From Ignavibacteria bacterium UBA2373 (GTDB lineage Bacteria > Bacteroidota > Ignavibacteria > Kapaibacteriales > UBA961): a stretch of 5,794 nt of DNA. Below, piece after piece: positions 1 through 5,684 of this stretch. The position numbers were made by a program, and so were the translations under genes. How positions within the stretch are numbered: position 1 is the first letter of the stretch; each line of letters starts with the position of its first letter. The notes under the pieces were generated by a model that saw only the letters and a program-made list of their open reading frames with translations, did not search any database and was not told the origin of the DNA. The DNA lies in the NCBI GenBank assembly GCA_002344005.1, contig DDTD01000093.1, positions 1 through 5,794 of the forward strand. Direction: 5' to 3'.

Positions 1-958
<958 letters not shown>

Positions 959-980
959 TAAAGTAAGTCCTCTACAGGTG

Positions 981-997
981 TCGACGTTCTACGTCGA
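981..997 (+). other. Hairpin in the 23S-5S spacer
   Basis: A perfect 7-bp inverted repeat (TCGACGT / ACGTCGA) with a 3-base loop lies about 20 bases after the 23S 3' end, in the 23S-5S spacer. It may help pre-rRNA processing. The rest of the spacer (about 959-1075) is AT-rich towards its end and holds no tRNA gene that I can see. Confidence 0.45.
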
Positions 998-1075
998 TTC
1001 ACATCTTCATGACTCGGTAATGTTGCCTTGTCATCTGTTGATAAAGTAAGCTATAATTATATTACCAATAACTAT

Positions 1076-1193
1076 ACTTGGTGGCTATATCGCAGGGGTC
1101 ACACCTCTTCCCATTCCGAACAGAGTAGTTAAGACCTGCTGAGCTGATGGTACTGCTCCCGTCGGGGAGTGGGAGAGTAAGTCGCTGCCGGGT
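1076..1193 (+). rRNA. 5S ribosomal RNA
   Basis: About 118 nt with standard 5S organisation. The conserved CCATTCCGAACAGAG loop-B/helix-III segment is at about 1113-1127. The GATGGTACTG and GGGAGAGTA segments of helices IV/V are at 1146-1155 and 1171-1179. The two ends (ACTTGGTGGC at 1076-1085 and GCTGCCGGGT at 1184-1193) pair over ten positions, counting G-U pairs, forming helix I and fixing both boundaries to within a base or two. It follows 23S by about 117 bases in the same direction, as in a normal 16S-23S-5S operon. Confidence 0.95.
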
Positions 1194-1201
1194 TTTTCTT
1201 G

Positions 1202-1240
1202 CAAAAAGCCGTACATTCCCGTACGGCTTTTTGTCGTTTT
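1202..1240 (+). terminator. Rho-independent terminator of the rRNA operon, possibly bidirectional
   Basis: A perfect 13-bp stem (1202-1214 with 1221-1233) has a 6-base loop and a core of GCCGTAC/GTACGGC. It is flanked by A5 on the left and T5 on the right. It begins 9 bases after the 5S 3' end. Because of the A/T tracts on both sides it could also stop leftward transcription arriving from the - strand toxin cassettes. Confidence 0.93.
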
Positions 1241-1507
1241 ATACGCACAAATAGTGCCTTCTATGATAAATACCTAGCTAAAGCTCATCCCTGTGTTTTA
1301 TAGCAATAATCTCAACGGTAACATTATCTCAAAAATTGCATACATAATGCGGACATTGGAAACTCTGATTCCATATGCTTCAATTTGCGAACACCAAAAT
1401 CTCCAAGAAATTATATCTGACAATCATTAAGGATACTACTGATTCAAAATAATATCCGTGATATTCAGAATTGATGTTGTCTAGTGATTAGTCTGGTATT
1501 TTATCTG
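1241..1507. other. Non-coding AT-rich stretch between rRNA terminator and toxin array
   Basis: No ORF of convincing size lies on either strand. Two things are visible: the decayed RHS core remnant at about 1384-1410, listed separately, and a small AT-rich inverted repeat (AATATC/GATATT, 1451-1465) downstream of the 60-aa ORF on the - strand. I see no tRNA, riboswitch or promoter that I would defend. Confidence 0.5.
1384..1410 (-). pseudogene. Decayed RHS core remnant (cassette 0)
   Basis: The - strand reads FLGDFGVRK, matching the LGDFGVRK signature of the intact RHS cores at about 3024-3047 and 4145-4168. A TAA stop lies directly before it, and the match ends after RKL. Over the matching LGDF codons the differences from the intact copies are synonymous third-position changes (CTT/CTC, GGA/GGT, GAT/GAC, TTT/TTC). 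That fits an old homologous coding fragment rather than a chance match. No toxin domain or start is attached. Confidence 0.55.
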
Positions 1508-1690
1508 TTAATTTGCGTAATCCTCATTTAAATCTGAATTGATGACTTTGCATAAATATCCAATGACATATTCTTTTCTTGTAGTTAATTCTATGTCTTG
1601 ATTTGTTATTAAATCTTCAATAGCACTATTTATTAGTTCCCATAAATGGGTGTTTTCATATTGTTTGTAAGGGTGTATTTTTTCTTTCAT
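1508..1690 (-). CDS. Small protein (60 aa), possible orphan immunity protein
   Basis: A 60-residue acidic, mostly helical-looking protein starting with ATG nine bases after the stop of the truncated RHS core of cassette 1. It has no signal peptide or membrane segment, so it is probably cytoplasmic. The central run ENTHLWELINSAIEDLI and the C-terminal KEYVIGYLCKVI have the regular hydrophobic spacing of a compact helical protein. From memory it resembles short conserved bacterial hypothetical proteins, but I cannot name a family. Its place directly after an RHS core, where the other three cassettes carry immunity genes, suggests it is the surviving partner of a lost toxin tip. No clear ribosome binding site is visible; coupling to the upstream reading frame is possible. 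It may be full length or a remnant. Confidence 0.6.
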   Translation of the reverse strand: MKEKIHPYKQYENTHLWELINSAIEDLITNQDIELTTRKEYVIGYLCKVINSDLNEDYAN

Positions 1691-1705
1691 CGTTTATTTT
1701 TATTT

Positions 1706-1721
1706 TGGTCCATCTGGACCA
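1706..1721 (-). repeat. Short inverted repeat at the end of cassette 1 core
   Basis: TGGTCC and GGACCA flank a 4-base loop exactly where cassette 1 leaves the conserved core sequence. On the - strand it is followed by an AT-rich stretch (AAAATAAAAATAAACG) but not by a clean T run, so it is not a convincing terminator. It may mark the deletion junction. Confidence 0.4.
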
Positions 1722-1724
1722 TAT

Positions 1725-1852
1725 TTGCGAATGCCGAAGTCACCGAGATTACTTTCGCTGTCTTTCTCTTTGCCAATATACGAAAGTCGGTCGGAAGAGT
1801 ATTGCCCGCCACCCGAGCGAAGAATAGTTCCGAATGGCTCATATTCATTCCA
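1725..1852 (-). repeat. RHS core repeat, copy in cassette 1
   Basis: A 128-bp segment repeated in the same orientation at 3025-3152, with about 9 mismatches by eye (93%). It encodes the YEPFG...GDFG part of the core and would serve as homology for recombination between cassettes. Confidence 0.85.
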
Positions 1853-1879
1853 ATCATAGAGCGAAGATAGTGCCTAAAA

Positions 1880-2347
1880 TTAGTAAAACATGTAAGATAC
1901 ATCAAAATTTCCTATCGTTTCAGCAAGATCTTTCGGACTAACTCCATGGTAATTCGGAGTTTTATAATCTGCATTATTTTCTTTAAGTAATACAATTATC
2001 TTAGGATTACCGTGTGAATTGAATATTGCATCAAAAATTGGCGTATTTCCATTAATATCTTTAACATTCACATCAGCGTTATATTTGATGAGTAATCTAG
2101 CAATTTCAAATTGATTGTGAATTGACGCAAAATGTAAAGGAGTTTTTCCATATTTATCTTGATGATTGATATTAGTATTTGCAAAACATAATACCTCAAC
2201 AATATCTATTGAACCAACAAGAATGGCTTCATAAAGTGGAGTTCTATTGTAATTATCAACAGAATTAATATCAGTACCACCTTCGATTAATGATTTTACT
2301 AATTTTATATCACCTGCTTGTATTGCTTTAATAATATCTGTGTTCAT
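1880..2347 (-). CDS. Ankyrin-repeat protein, likely immunity protein for the GH-E nuclease tip
   Basis: A 155-aa protein made of ankyrin repeats: roughly residues 1-30, 31-62, 63-95 and 96-130, plus a C-terminal partial repeat. The hallmark TPL/G-D signatures are visible (NRTPLYEAI, GKTPLHFAS, GNTPIFDAI, and NINHQD and DVNVKD at the turns). It has no signal peptide, so it acts in the cytoplasm. The ATG at 2345-2347 is chosen because the repeat starts right after it (NTDIIKAIQAGD); the frame stays open upstream but overlaps the toxin gene and has no ankyrin pattern there. AGGA lies close before the ATG. It starts 10 bases after the stop of the GH-E toxin, a typical toxin-immunity spacing. Ankyrin proteins are known immunity partners in polymorphic toxin systems; binding to this particular toxin is inferred from position. 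Confidence 0.85.
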   Translation of the reverse strand: MNTDIIKAIQAGDIKLVKSLIEGGTDINSVDNYNRTPLYEAILVGSIDIVEVLCFANTNINHQDKYGKTPLHFASIHNQFEIARLLIKYNADVNVKDINGNTPIFDAIFNSHGNPKIIVLLKENNADYKTPNYHGVSPKDLAETIGNFDVSYMFY

Positions 2348-2357
2348 TTTCCTGTTT

Positions 2358-3212
2358 CTATTTTTTGGGTTTTTCTTCAAATTTATGTGATGCGTTAGAT
2401 TTTCTATCTTCAATTTGATATATTTGGGGATTGTTTTGATCATTAATGACCTCTTGTCTTGTTTTTCCTTGATTCGCTGGATCCTTCTGATATTTACTCC
2501 ATTCATGACCAGTTTTATGTCCATATACTTCCTGCCCTTTTTCTATTGGCTTACCAGTATTTGGGTCTATATATTGACCATCTTTAGTTTTAGGCGCTGC
2601 ATTTTGAATAGCTTCTTTTGTTTCTTTTCGAAGTTTAACTCTGTTCTTTAATGCAGAGTTATTTTTACCTAATCCTTTTCCTACAGAAACTTCACCGCCG
2701 GTAGCTAAACCGGATGCTATTGAAAGAGCCCCACCGCCAGTCAAAACAGTTGTTGTGACTATAGCCGCATTTTGCTGTGAATTGCGTTTTGCTTGCTCAA
2801 CTTTTGCTTTATCACTTTGAGTGTCACGTGTTGGAGCAACAGCAACACTCGGCGAAGAAAGAAAATACGCAATTGCGACGACCGCTACAGCAATTAATGG
2901 ATGCTTCCCATCGGGATCTTTTGCGACAATGGGATTATTTGCCGAGTAATGATAGACATTCCACGGTCTTTGCTCTTCCCACAGCGGATCAACACTTAGA
3001 AATCTGCCCGTCTCTGCTTCATACTTGCGAACCCCGAAGTCACCGAGATCACTTTCGCTGTCTTTCTCCTTGCCAATATACGAAAGTCGGTCGGAAGATA
3101 GCTGCCCGCCGCCCGAGCGAAGAATAGTTCCGAATGGCTCATATTCATTCCACGAGAAGCGAGAATGTCCAAGGAACTTAGAATAGTCTGTAAAACCTAA
3201 GGCGTTTACTAC
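2358..3212 (-). CDS. Orphan RHS tip: RHS core + hydrophobic pretoxin + GH-E HNH/EndoVII nuclease toxin (5'-truncated)
   Basis: An open frame of 284 residues, bounded upstream by a TAA at 3213-3215. Residues 1-102 are the RHS-associated core (YEPFGTILRSGGGQ, GDFGVRKYEAETGRFLSVD, YHYSANNPIVAKDPDG). Residues about 105-127 are hydrophobic (LIAVAVVAIAYFLSS), then comes a polar linker and a Gly/Ala-rich stretch. Residues about 211-284 match the GH-E class of HNH/EndoVII nucleases: YIDPNTGKPI, GHKTGHEW at about 231-238, and NASHKFEE near the end, with the conserved G-H-E residues. The product would cleave nucleic acid in a target cell after delivery by a full RHS protein. No ATG or GTG lies in the core and the first NTG codons are deep inside, so it looks unable to be translated as a tip by itself. 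The core abuts the stop of the upstream immunity gene. The domain call is firm; expression is doubtful. Confidence 0.85.
   Translation of the reverse strand, partial: VVNALGFTDYSKFLGHSRFSWNEYEPFGTILRSGGGQLSSDRLSYIGKEKDSESDLGDFGVRKYEAETGRFLSVDPLWEEQRPWNVYHYSANNPIVAKDPDGKHPLIAVAVVAIAYFLSSPSVAVAPTRDTQSDKAKVEQAKRNSQQNAAIVTTTVLTGGGALSIASGLATGGEVSVGKGLGKNNSALKNRVKLRKETKEAIQNAAPKTKDGQYIDPNTGKPIEKGQEVYGHKTGHEWSKYQKDPANQGKTRQEVINDQNNPQIYQIEDRKSNASHKFEEKPKK
2914..3104 (-). repeat. RHS core repeat, copy in cassette 2
   Basis: A 191-bp direct repeat of 4033-4223 with about 14 mismatches by eye (93%), seven of them clustered in the codons around the GRFLS-DPL motif. It spans QLSSDRLSYI through AKDP. This is the largest block of homology available for tip exchange in the window. 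Confidence 0.88.
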
Positions 3213-3532
3213 TTACCATGTGTCATTTTGAGGACACAACAATCTCTTTTTCTGATTTCTATGTATGGTACTCCACCCATATAATCGTATCCCTTTTTAT
3301 ATGGAATTGAGCCTTCCAATATCCATACAGTTTTATTTGACTTATCCTTTAATTTTAACGGAAAATATCGTTTTGTGTTGTTACCATAGTATTTAAGCAG
3401 AATTATCTCTGCTACTGCTTTCGCTGTGACCGAATCAGGTACGAAATCAGGTATTTTATATTGGGTGGTTTTCTGAAAAGAAAACGAACCACATAATAAT
3501 ACAAAGATTATAATAATTATGATTCTATTCAT
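3209..3532 (-). CDS. NTF2-fold immunity protein with N-terminal signal/membrane segment
   Basis: A 107-aa protein. Residues 1-19 (MNRIIIIIIFVLLCGSFSF) form a signal peptide or membrane anchor. The LLCG could be an atypical lipobox, but Leu before Cys is unusual. The mature part carries the pattern of the Imm-NTF2 family of polymorphic-toxin immunity proteins: VPDSVTAKAVAEIILLKYYG, VWILEGSIP, GGVPYIEIRKRD, and the terminal THGK. The ATG at 3530-3532 is supported by AGGAG (3540-3544) seven bases upstream and by the start of the signal peptide. Its ATG overlaps the stop of the DUF4329 toxin in ATGAATAG (8 bases), so the two are translationally coupled. It most likely protects against that toxin from the periplasm or inner membrane. 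The next RHS core fragment begins directly after its stop. Confidence 0.85.
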   Translation of the reverse strand: MNRIIIIIIFVLLCGSFSFQKTTQYKIPDFVPDSVTAKAVAEIILLKYYGNNTKRYFPLKLKDKSNKTVWILEGSIPYKKGYDYMGGVPYIEIRKRDCCVLKMTHGK

Positions 3533-4238
3533 TTGAAGTCTCCTGTGTAGTTCCGTTATATTGCCATTGTACTGGACGTTCGTCTTTTCTTTCAGGTTTT
3601 TTATCATTTTTGCGATCAGGGTCTTTAGGATCTGATGGCATATCTTTTGACATGAGGGTAGTTGTTCCTGTTGTAGGATTGTATTCTTGAATTGTTCCAT
3701 TGGGTGTGACAACATAACTTGGCACTTTTTGGTCTTTTGCATATTCTTTATCTGCATCAGAAAAAACATTGTTGTCCGTTTTTGGGTCATACGCACCATG
3801 TGTATGAGCGATAGCAACTTGTTTGTCATCAGTCTTTCGTGTATCTACACCTTTATCATTTCCTATATCTGGAACTATGTATGTATAAAATGTTATTCCT
3901 CCTTCTTTAACTTCAATAATTCTTGTGCCAAATTCGGCATTTTTTGATATTGATAAAGGATTGTAATTTTTTCCGAAGTCATGTACCGCTTGAAATGGTG
4001 TTTTAAACAAATCACCCGGTAGTAATCCTGTAGGATCTTTTGCGACAATGGGATTATTCGCCGAGTAATGATAGACATTCCACGGTCTTTGCTCTTCCCA
4101 CAAAGGGTCGGTGCTTAGAAATCTGCCTGTCTCTGTTTCATATTTGCGAACACCGAAGTCACCGAGATCACATTCGCTGTCTTTCTCCTTGCTAATATAC
4201 GAAAGTCGGTCGGAAGATAGCTGAACACTTTTTATCAA
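3525..4238 (-). CDS. Orphan RHS tip: RHS core + DUF4329 (JAMM-like) toxin domain
   Basis: 237 residues counted from a TTG at 4236-4238; the frame is open only four codons further, to a TAA. Residues 6-71 are the RHS core (QLSSDRLSYI, GDFGVRKYETETGRFLSTD, YHYSANNPIVAKDPTG). Residues about 80-190 match DUF4329: PFQAVHDF, NPLSISKNAEFG, ITFYTYIVPDIG, VAIAHTHG, FSDADKEYA, PSYVVTPNGTI. H145, H147, S160 and D163 give an HxH...SxxD array, as in JAMM/JAB metal-dependent peptidases, so a zinc hydrolase is inferred. The C-terminal 45 residues are Pro/Lys/Asp-rich and probably flexible. No ATG or GTG start exists in the core; the TTG comes from non-core sequence after the homology break at Q6, so native translation is uncertain. 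The core shows slight decay (YISKEKDSECD against YIGKEKDSESD). The stop overlaps the NTF2 immunity ATG. Confidence 0.82.
   Translation of the reverse strand: MIKSVQLSSDRLSYISKEKDSECDLGDFGVRKYETETGRFLSTDPLWEEQRPWNVYHYSANNPIVAKDPTGLLPGDLFKTPFQAVHDFGKNYNPLSISKNAEFGTRIIEVKEGGITFYTYIVPDIGNDKGVDTRKTDDKQVAIAHTHGAYDPKTDNNVFSDADKEYAKDQKVPSYVVTPNGTIQEYNPTTGTTTLMSKDMPSDPKDPDRKNDKKPERKDERPVQWQYNGTTQETSNE
3540..3544 (-). promoter_or_regulatory. Ribosome binding site (AGGAG) of the NTF2-fold immunity gene
   Basis: AGGAG is seven bases before the ATG at 3532, inside the toxin 3' end. It supports the short 107-aa model over the longer open frame that extends upstream through the toxin. Confidence 0.7.
4033..4223 (-). 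repeat. RHS core repeat, copy in cassette 3
   Basis: Direct repeat partner of 2914-3104 (about 93% by eye). Homology stops abruptly at 4223, where cassette 2 continues with GGG codons and cassette 3 switches to unrelated AT-rich sequence. That is a clean breakpoint. Confidence 0.88.
4096..4126 (-). repeat. 31-bp exact repeat shared with cassette 4 (5587-5617)
   Basis: These 31 bases, encoding most of RFLSTDPLWE, are identical to 5587-5617. Sequence on both sides then diverges strongly, which points to a recombination crossover near here. Confidence 0.85.
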
Positions 4239-4278
4239 TGATTCTAAGCATTATCGTTGAGATTAATATTAGAATCAT
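4238..4278. repeat. 9-bp inverted repeat between cassettes 4 and 3
   Basis: ATGATTCTA (4238-4246) and TAGAATCAT (4270-4278) flank a 23-base spacer. It lies in the non-core DNA just upstream of the cassette 3 fragment. There is no T run, so it is not a clear terminator; it could be a structure at the junction or a protein-binding site. Confidence 0.4.
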
Positions 4279-4287
4279 ACATATGAA

Positions 4288-4305
4288 TGCTAAAAAATAT
4301 TAGCA
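4288..4305. repeat. AT-rich hairpin after the cassette 4 partner gene
   Basis: TGCTAA and TTAGCA pair around a 6-base A/T loop. It sits shortly after the stop (TAA, 4309-4311) that the 181-aa partner gene would use without its tandem duplication. On the - strand no T tract follows it, so it is a weak terminator candidate at best. Confidence 0.3.
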
Positions 4306-4387
4306 ATTTTATTGTTTGGACTTTTCTCCCTTCATAGATTTTTCTCCTTTTTTAGATTGTTCACGCTTTGTGTTTACCATGCAAAGT

Positions 4388-4413
4388 GGGAAATTAGTAC
4401 GGGAAATTAGTAC
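4388..4413. repeat. Exact 13-bp tandem duplication at the 3' end of a gene
   Basis: GGGAAATTAGTAC occurs twice back to back (4388-4400 and 4401-4413). The second copy in the - strand reading direction supplies the TAA stop of the 181-aa gene. Removing one copy restores an open frame to a TAA at 4309-4311. Confidence 0.95.
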
Positions 4414-4939
4414 ACATCCTTTGCAAAGCATCCAAGACTTCAGGATGTTGAACAAAGAGAGTAGAAAGTACCTTTATGTCATTGTTATGCTGTATAATAT
4501 CTTCACTTAGCGAAGGCACAACTTCATATTCTAATGAAGAAATTAACTCCGCACTCAAAGTTTCAAGATTTAAAGCATCAGTAAAAAAAGGTATATCGTT
4601 GTAAGATTTTTTTAGACGTAAAATTAATTCTATATCTAAAGTATCATTTAATCTAAAATACAATGTTATGTGTGTAATACGAGTATGGGGAATTCCCCAA
4701 TAATACGCTCTTGGTTGACAGCCGATCTGAGATAGTATAGTGCCTAACGGCATTTCATGGTTTTTAATTTCAAGAGATAAATTCTGCGTGCGTTCATAAA
4801 GAGAGTCACATTGTTCTTTTGCATGTAATTCATGAGTAATGACTATGTTTGTTGTACACAAAAGAAGAATAATAGTACATAAGTAATAGGTTTTTTTTAT
4901 CAACGAGAATATTTCAATTGAAGTATTATTTTTTTTCAT
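4394..4939 (-). CDS. Exported protein of unknown family (181 aa), likely immunity partner of cassette 4
   Basis: I do not recognise the family. Residues about 14-36 (IKKTYYLCTIILLLCTTNIVIT) form a signal peptide or membrane anchor after a short polar N-terminus. The rest is a soluble alpha/beta-looking domain with two Cys near residues 43 and 73 and the string YYWGIPHTRITHITLYFRL. The ATG at 4937-4939 is supported by GGAGG at 4945-4949 with 5-base spacing, the best ribosome site in the window. It overlaps the toxin reading frame by 14 bases, which implies coupled expression. Position and export signal make it the likely immunity protein for the JAMM-like tip. The C-terminus is probably altered: a 13-bp tandem duplication introduces the present stop. 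Without it the protein would gain a Lys-rich tail containing KGEKS twice, with synonymous codon differences between the two units. Confidence 0.78.
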   Translation of the reverse strand: MKKNNTSIEIFSLIKKTYYLCTIILLLCTTNIVITHELHAKEQCDSLYERTQNLSLEIKNHEMPLGTILSQIGCQPRAYYWGIPHTRITHITLYFRLNDTLDIELILRLKKSYNDIPFFTDALNLETLSAELISSLEYEVVPSLSEDIIQHNNDIKVLSTLFVQHPEVLDALQRMCTNFPY

Positions 4940-5624
4940 ACGTACCTCCATTATTTTGAACATATATTGACATACCTGTATCATTTTGGTCTAAAATTTT
5001 GGCTACACCTTTTGATTTTAAATTAGTTGGAATATCTGCTATACTCAAATTTTTGGGTTTACCTCCTACAGCCATCATCCCTACTGAAAATTGAAAACCA
5101 AGATTTGTTACGGCTTGATCCTCGCCAACTTTTAATTGATTGTTAGCGAATGTTCTCGCTGCTTCAACATCATTTATCTCAACTGCAACTCGATTACCGT
5201 CTCCCGCTGTGACGAAATGAATAGCCCCCTGTTTGCCATAGAGTGCAAGTTTTAGAATGTCGTCCGCTGAGGCTGTCGTTGGTTGTCCATAGGGTGTATG
5301 ATTATGTATAGAAACATCTACATCACTGACACTTATAGTAGCCTCACCTTCGTTTCCCCGAACTATGTCACTCATCTTTATACTACCGTCGGCTTGATTG
5401 ACTCCTGTAGCAGCAAACTCAATTTTCTTTTCTTTGTTTTGCTCTGCAAGTGTTTCTATTTGTGTCACAGTTTCTTGAACTTTTTGAGCTGCATTATTTA
5501 CCTCTTCCTCTCCTAAACCTGAAGGATCTCTGAAAATCAGTGGATTATTCCCGCAATAATGAAATGGAGTCTGACCTCTGTACTTCTCCCACAAAGGGTC
5601 GGTGCTTAGAAATCTGCGGTTATT
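4926..5624 (-). CDS. Orphan RHS tip: short RHS core + JAMM/JAB-like toxin domain (5'-truncated)
   Basis: The open frame runs from just after a TGA (5625-5627); the first possible start is TTG at 5592-5594, inside the core, giving 222 residues. Only the distal core remains: RFLSTDPLWEKYRGQ, then FHYCGNNPLIFRDPSGL, which differs from the YHYSANNPIVAKDP of cassettes 2 and 3. Residues 28-60 are a polar, possibly coiled-coil helix. Numbered from the TTG, VSIHNHTPYG and ASADDI give H97, H99, S109 and D112, the HxH...SxxD metal-binding pattern of JAMM/JAB peptidases; E59 in KKIEFAATG could be the catalytic Glu. AIHFVTAGDG then NRVAVEI continues the fold. About 80 further residues are unassigned. A zinc-dependent peptidase or isopeptidase toxin is inferred, not shown. 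It overlaps its partner gene by 14 bases. No ATG or GTG start precedes the core. Confidence 0.78.
   Translation of the reverse strand, partial: NNRRFLSTDPLWEKYRGQTPFHYCGNNPLIFRDPSGLGEEEVNNAAQKVQETVTQIETLAEQNKEKKIEFAATGVNQADGSIKMSDIVRGNEGEATISVSDVDVSIHNHTPYGQPTTASADDILKLALYGKQGAIHFVTAGDGNRVAVEINDVEAARTFANNQLKVGEDQAVTNLGFQFSVGMMAVGGKPKNLSIADIPTNLKSKGVAKILDQNDTGMSIYVQNNGGTYEKK
4945..4949 (-). promoter_or_regulatory. Strong ribosome binding site (GGAGG) of the 181-aa partner gene
   Basis: GGAGG lies 5 bases before the ATG at 4939, inside the toxin coding sequence. It lets the immunity candidate be translated independently of the tip, and it decides the start against the in-frame ATGs further upstream. 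Confidence 0.7.
5587..5617 (-). repeat. 31-bp exact repeat shared with cassette 3 (4096-4126)
   Basis: This is the partner of the 31-bp identity in cassette 3. It is the only part of cassette 4 that is identical to the other cores, and it lies at the very 5' edge of the fragment. Confidence 0.85.
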
Positions 5625-5684
5625 TCAGATCACATAATTACTTGATATACAAGATGTTCTGAATAGAATATTCACTGAATACCA

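Larger units (their letters stand above)
1700..1873 (-). pseudogene. Truncated RHS-associated core fragment without toxin tip (cassette 1)
   Basis: The open fragment encodes 57 residues including WNEYEPFGTILRSGGGQ and DRLSYIGKEKDSESNLGDFG, the RHS-associated core leading to the tip. It runs from just after a TAG (1874-1876) to a TAA (1700-1702). Where the other cores read RKYE-ETGRFLS-DPLWE, this one ends RKYGPDGPK and stops, so the distal core and the toxin domain are missing. Over 1725-1852 it matches cassette 2 (3025-3152) at about 119 of 128 positions by eye. It begins six bases after the stop of the ankyrin gene, with no start codon of its own. A 6-bp GC-rich inverted repeat sits at the truncation point. 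It is best read as a displaced tip that lost its toxin. Confidence 0.8.

Noticed and set aside
1646..1905. + strand 74-aa and - strand 72-aa frames
   Set aside because: Both overlap the cassette 1 core fragment in wrong frames; the family motif is in another - strand frame.
2348..2524. N-terminal extension of the ankyrin frame to a 214-aa protein
   Set aside because: The extension runs through the GH-E coding sequence, is Lys/Ile-rich without ankyrin pattern, and a proper ATG exists at 2345-2347.
2777..3127. 116-aa open frame on the + strand
   Set aside because: It is antisense to the conserved RHS core and linker of cassette 2. The - strand shows clear family motifs, and this frame shows none.
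3533..3829. N-terminal extension of the NTF2 immunity frame to 206 aa
   Set aside because: It overlaps the DUF4329 domain in another frame. The signal peptide and AGGAG site support the start at 3532.
1304..4270. Inverted match of about 14 of 15 bases around AATCTCAACG near 1309 and 4255
   Set aside because: Same chance expectation in AT-rich DNA, with no structural context.
4316..4510. 64-aa + strand frame with a repeated FSPF pattern
   Set aside because: The repeat is the reverse of the KGEKS repeats on the - strand; there is no independent support.
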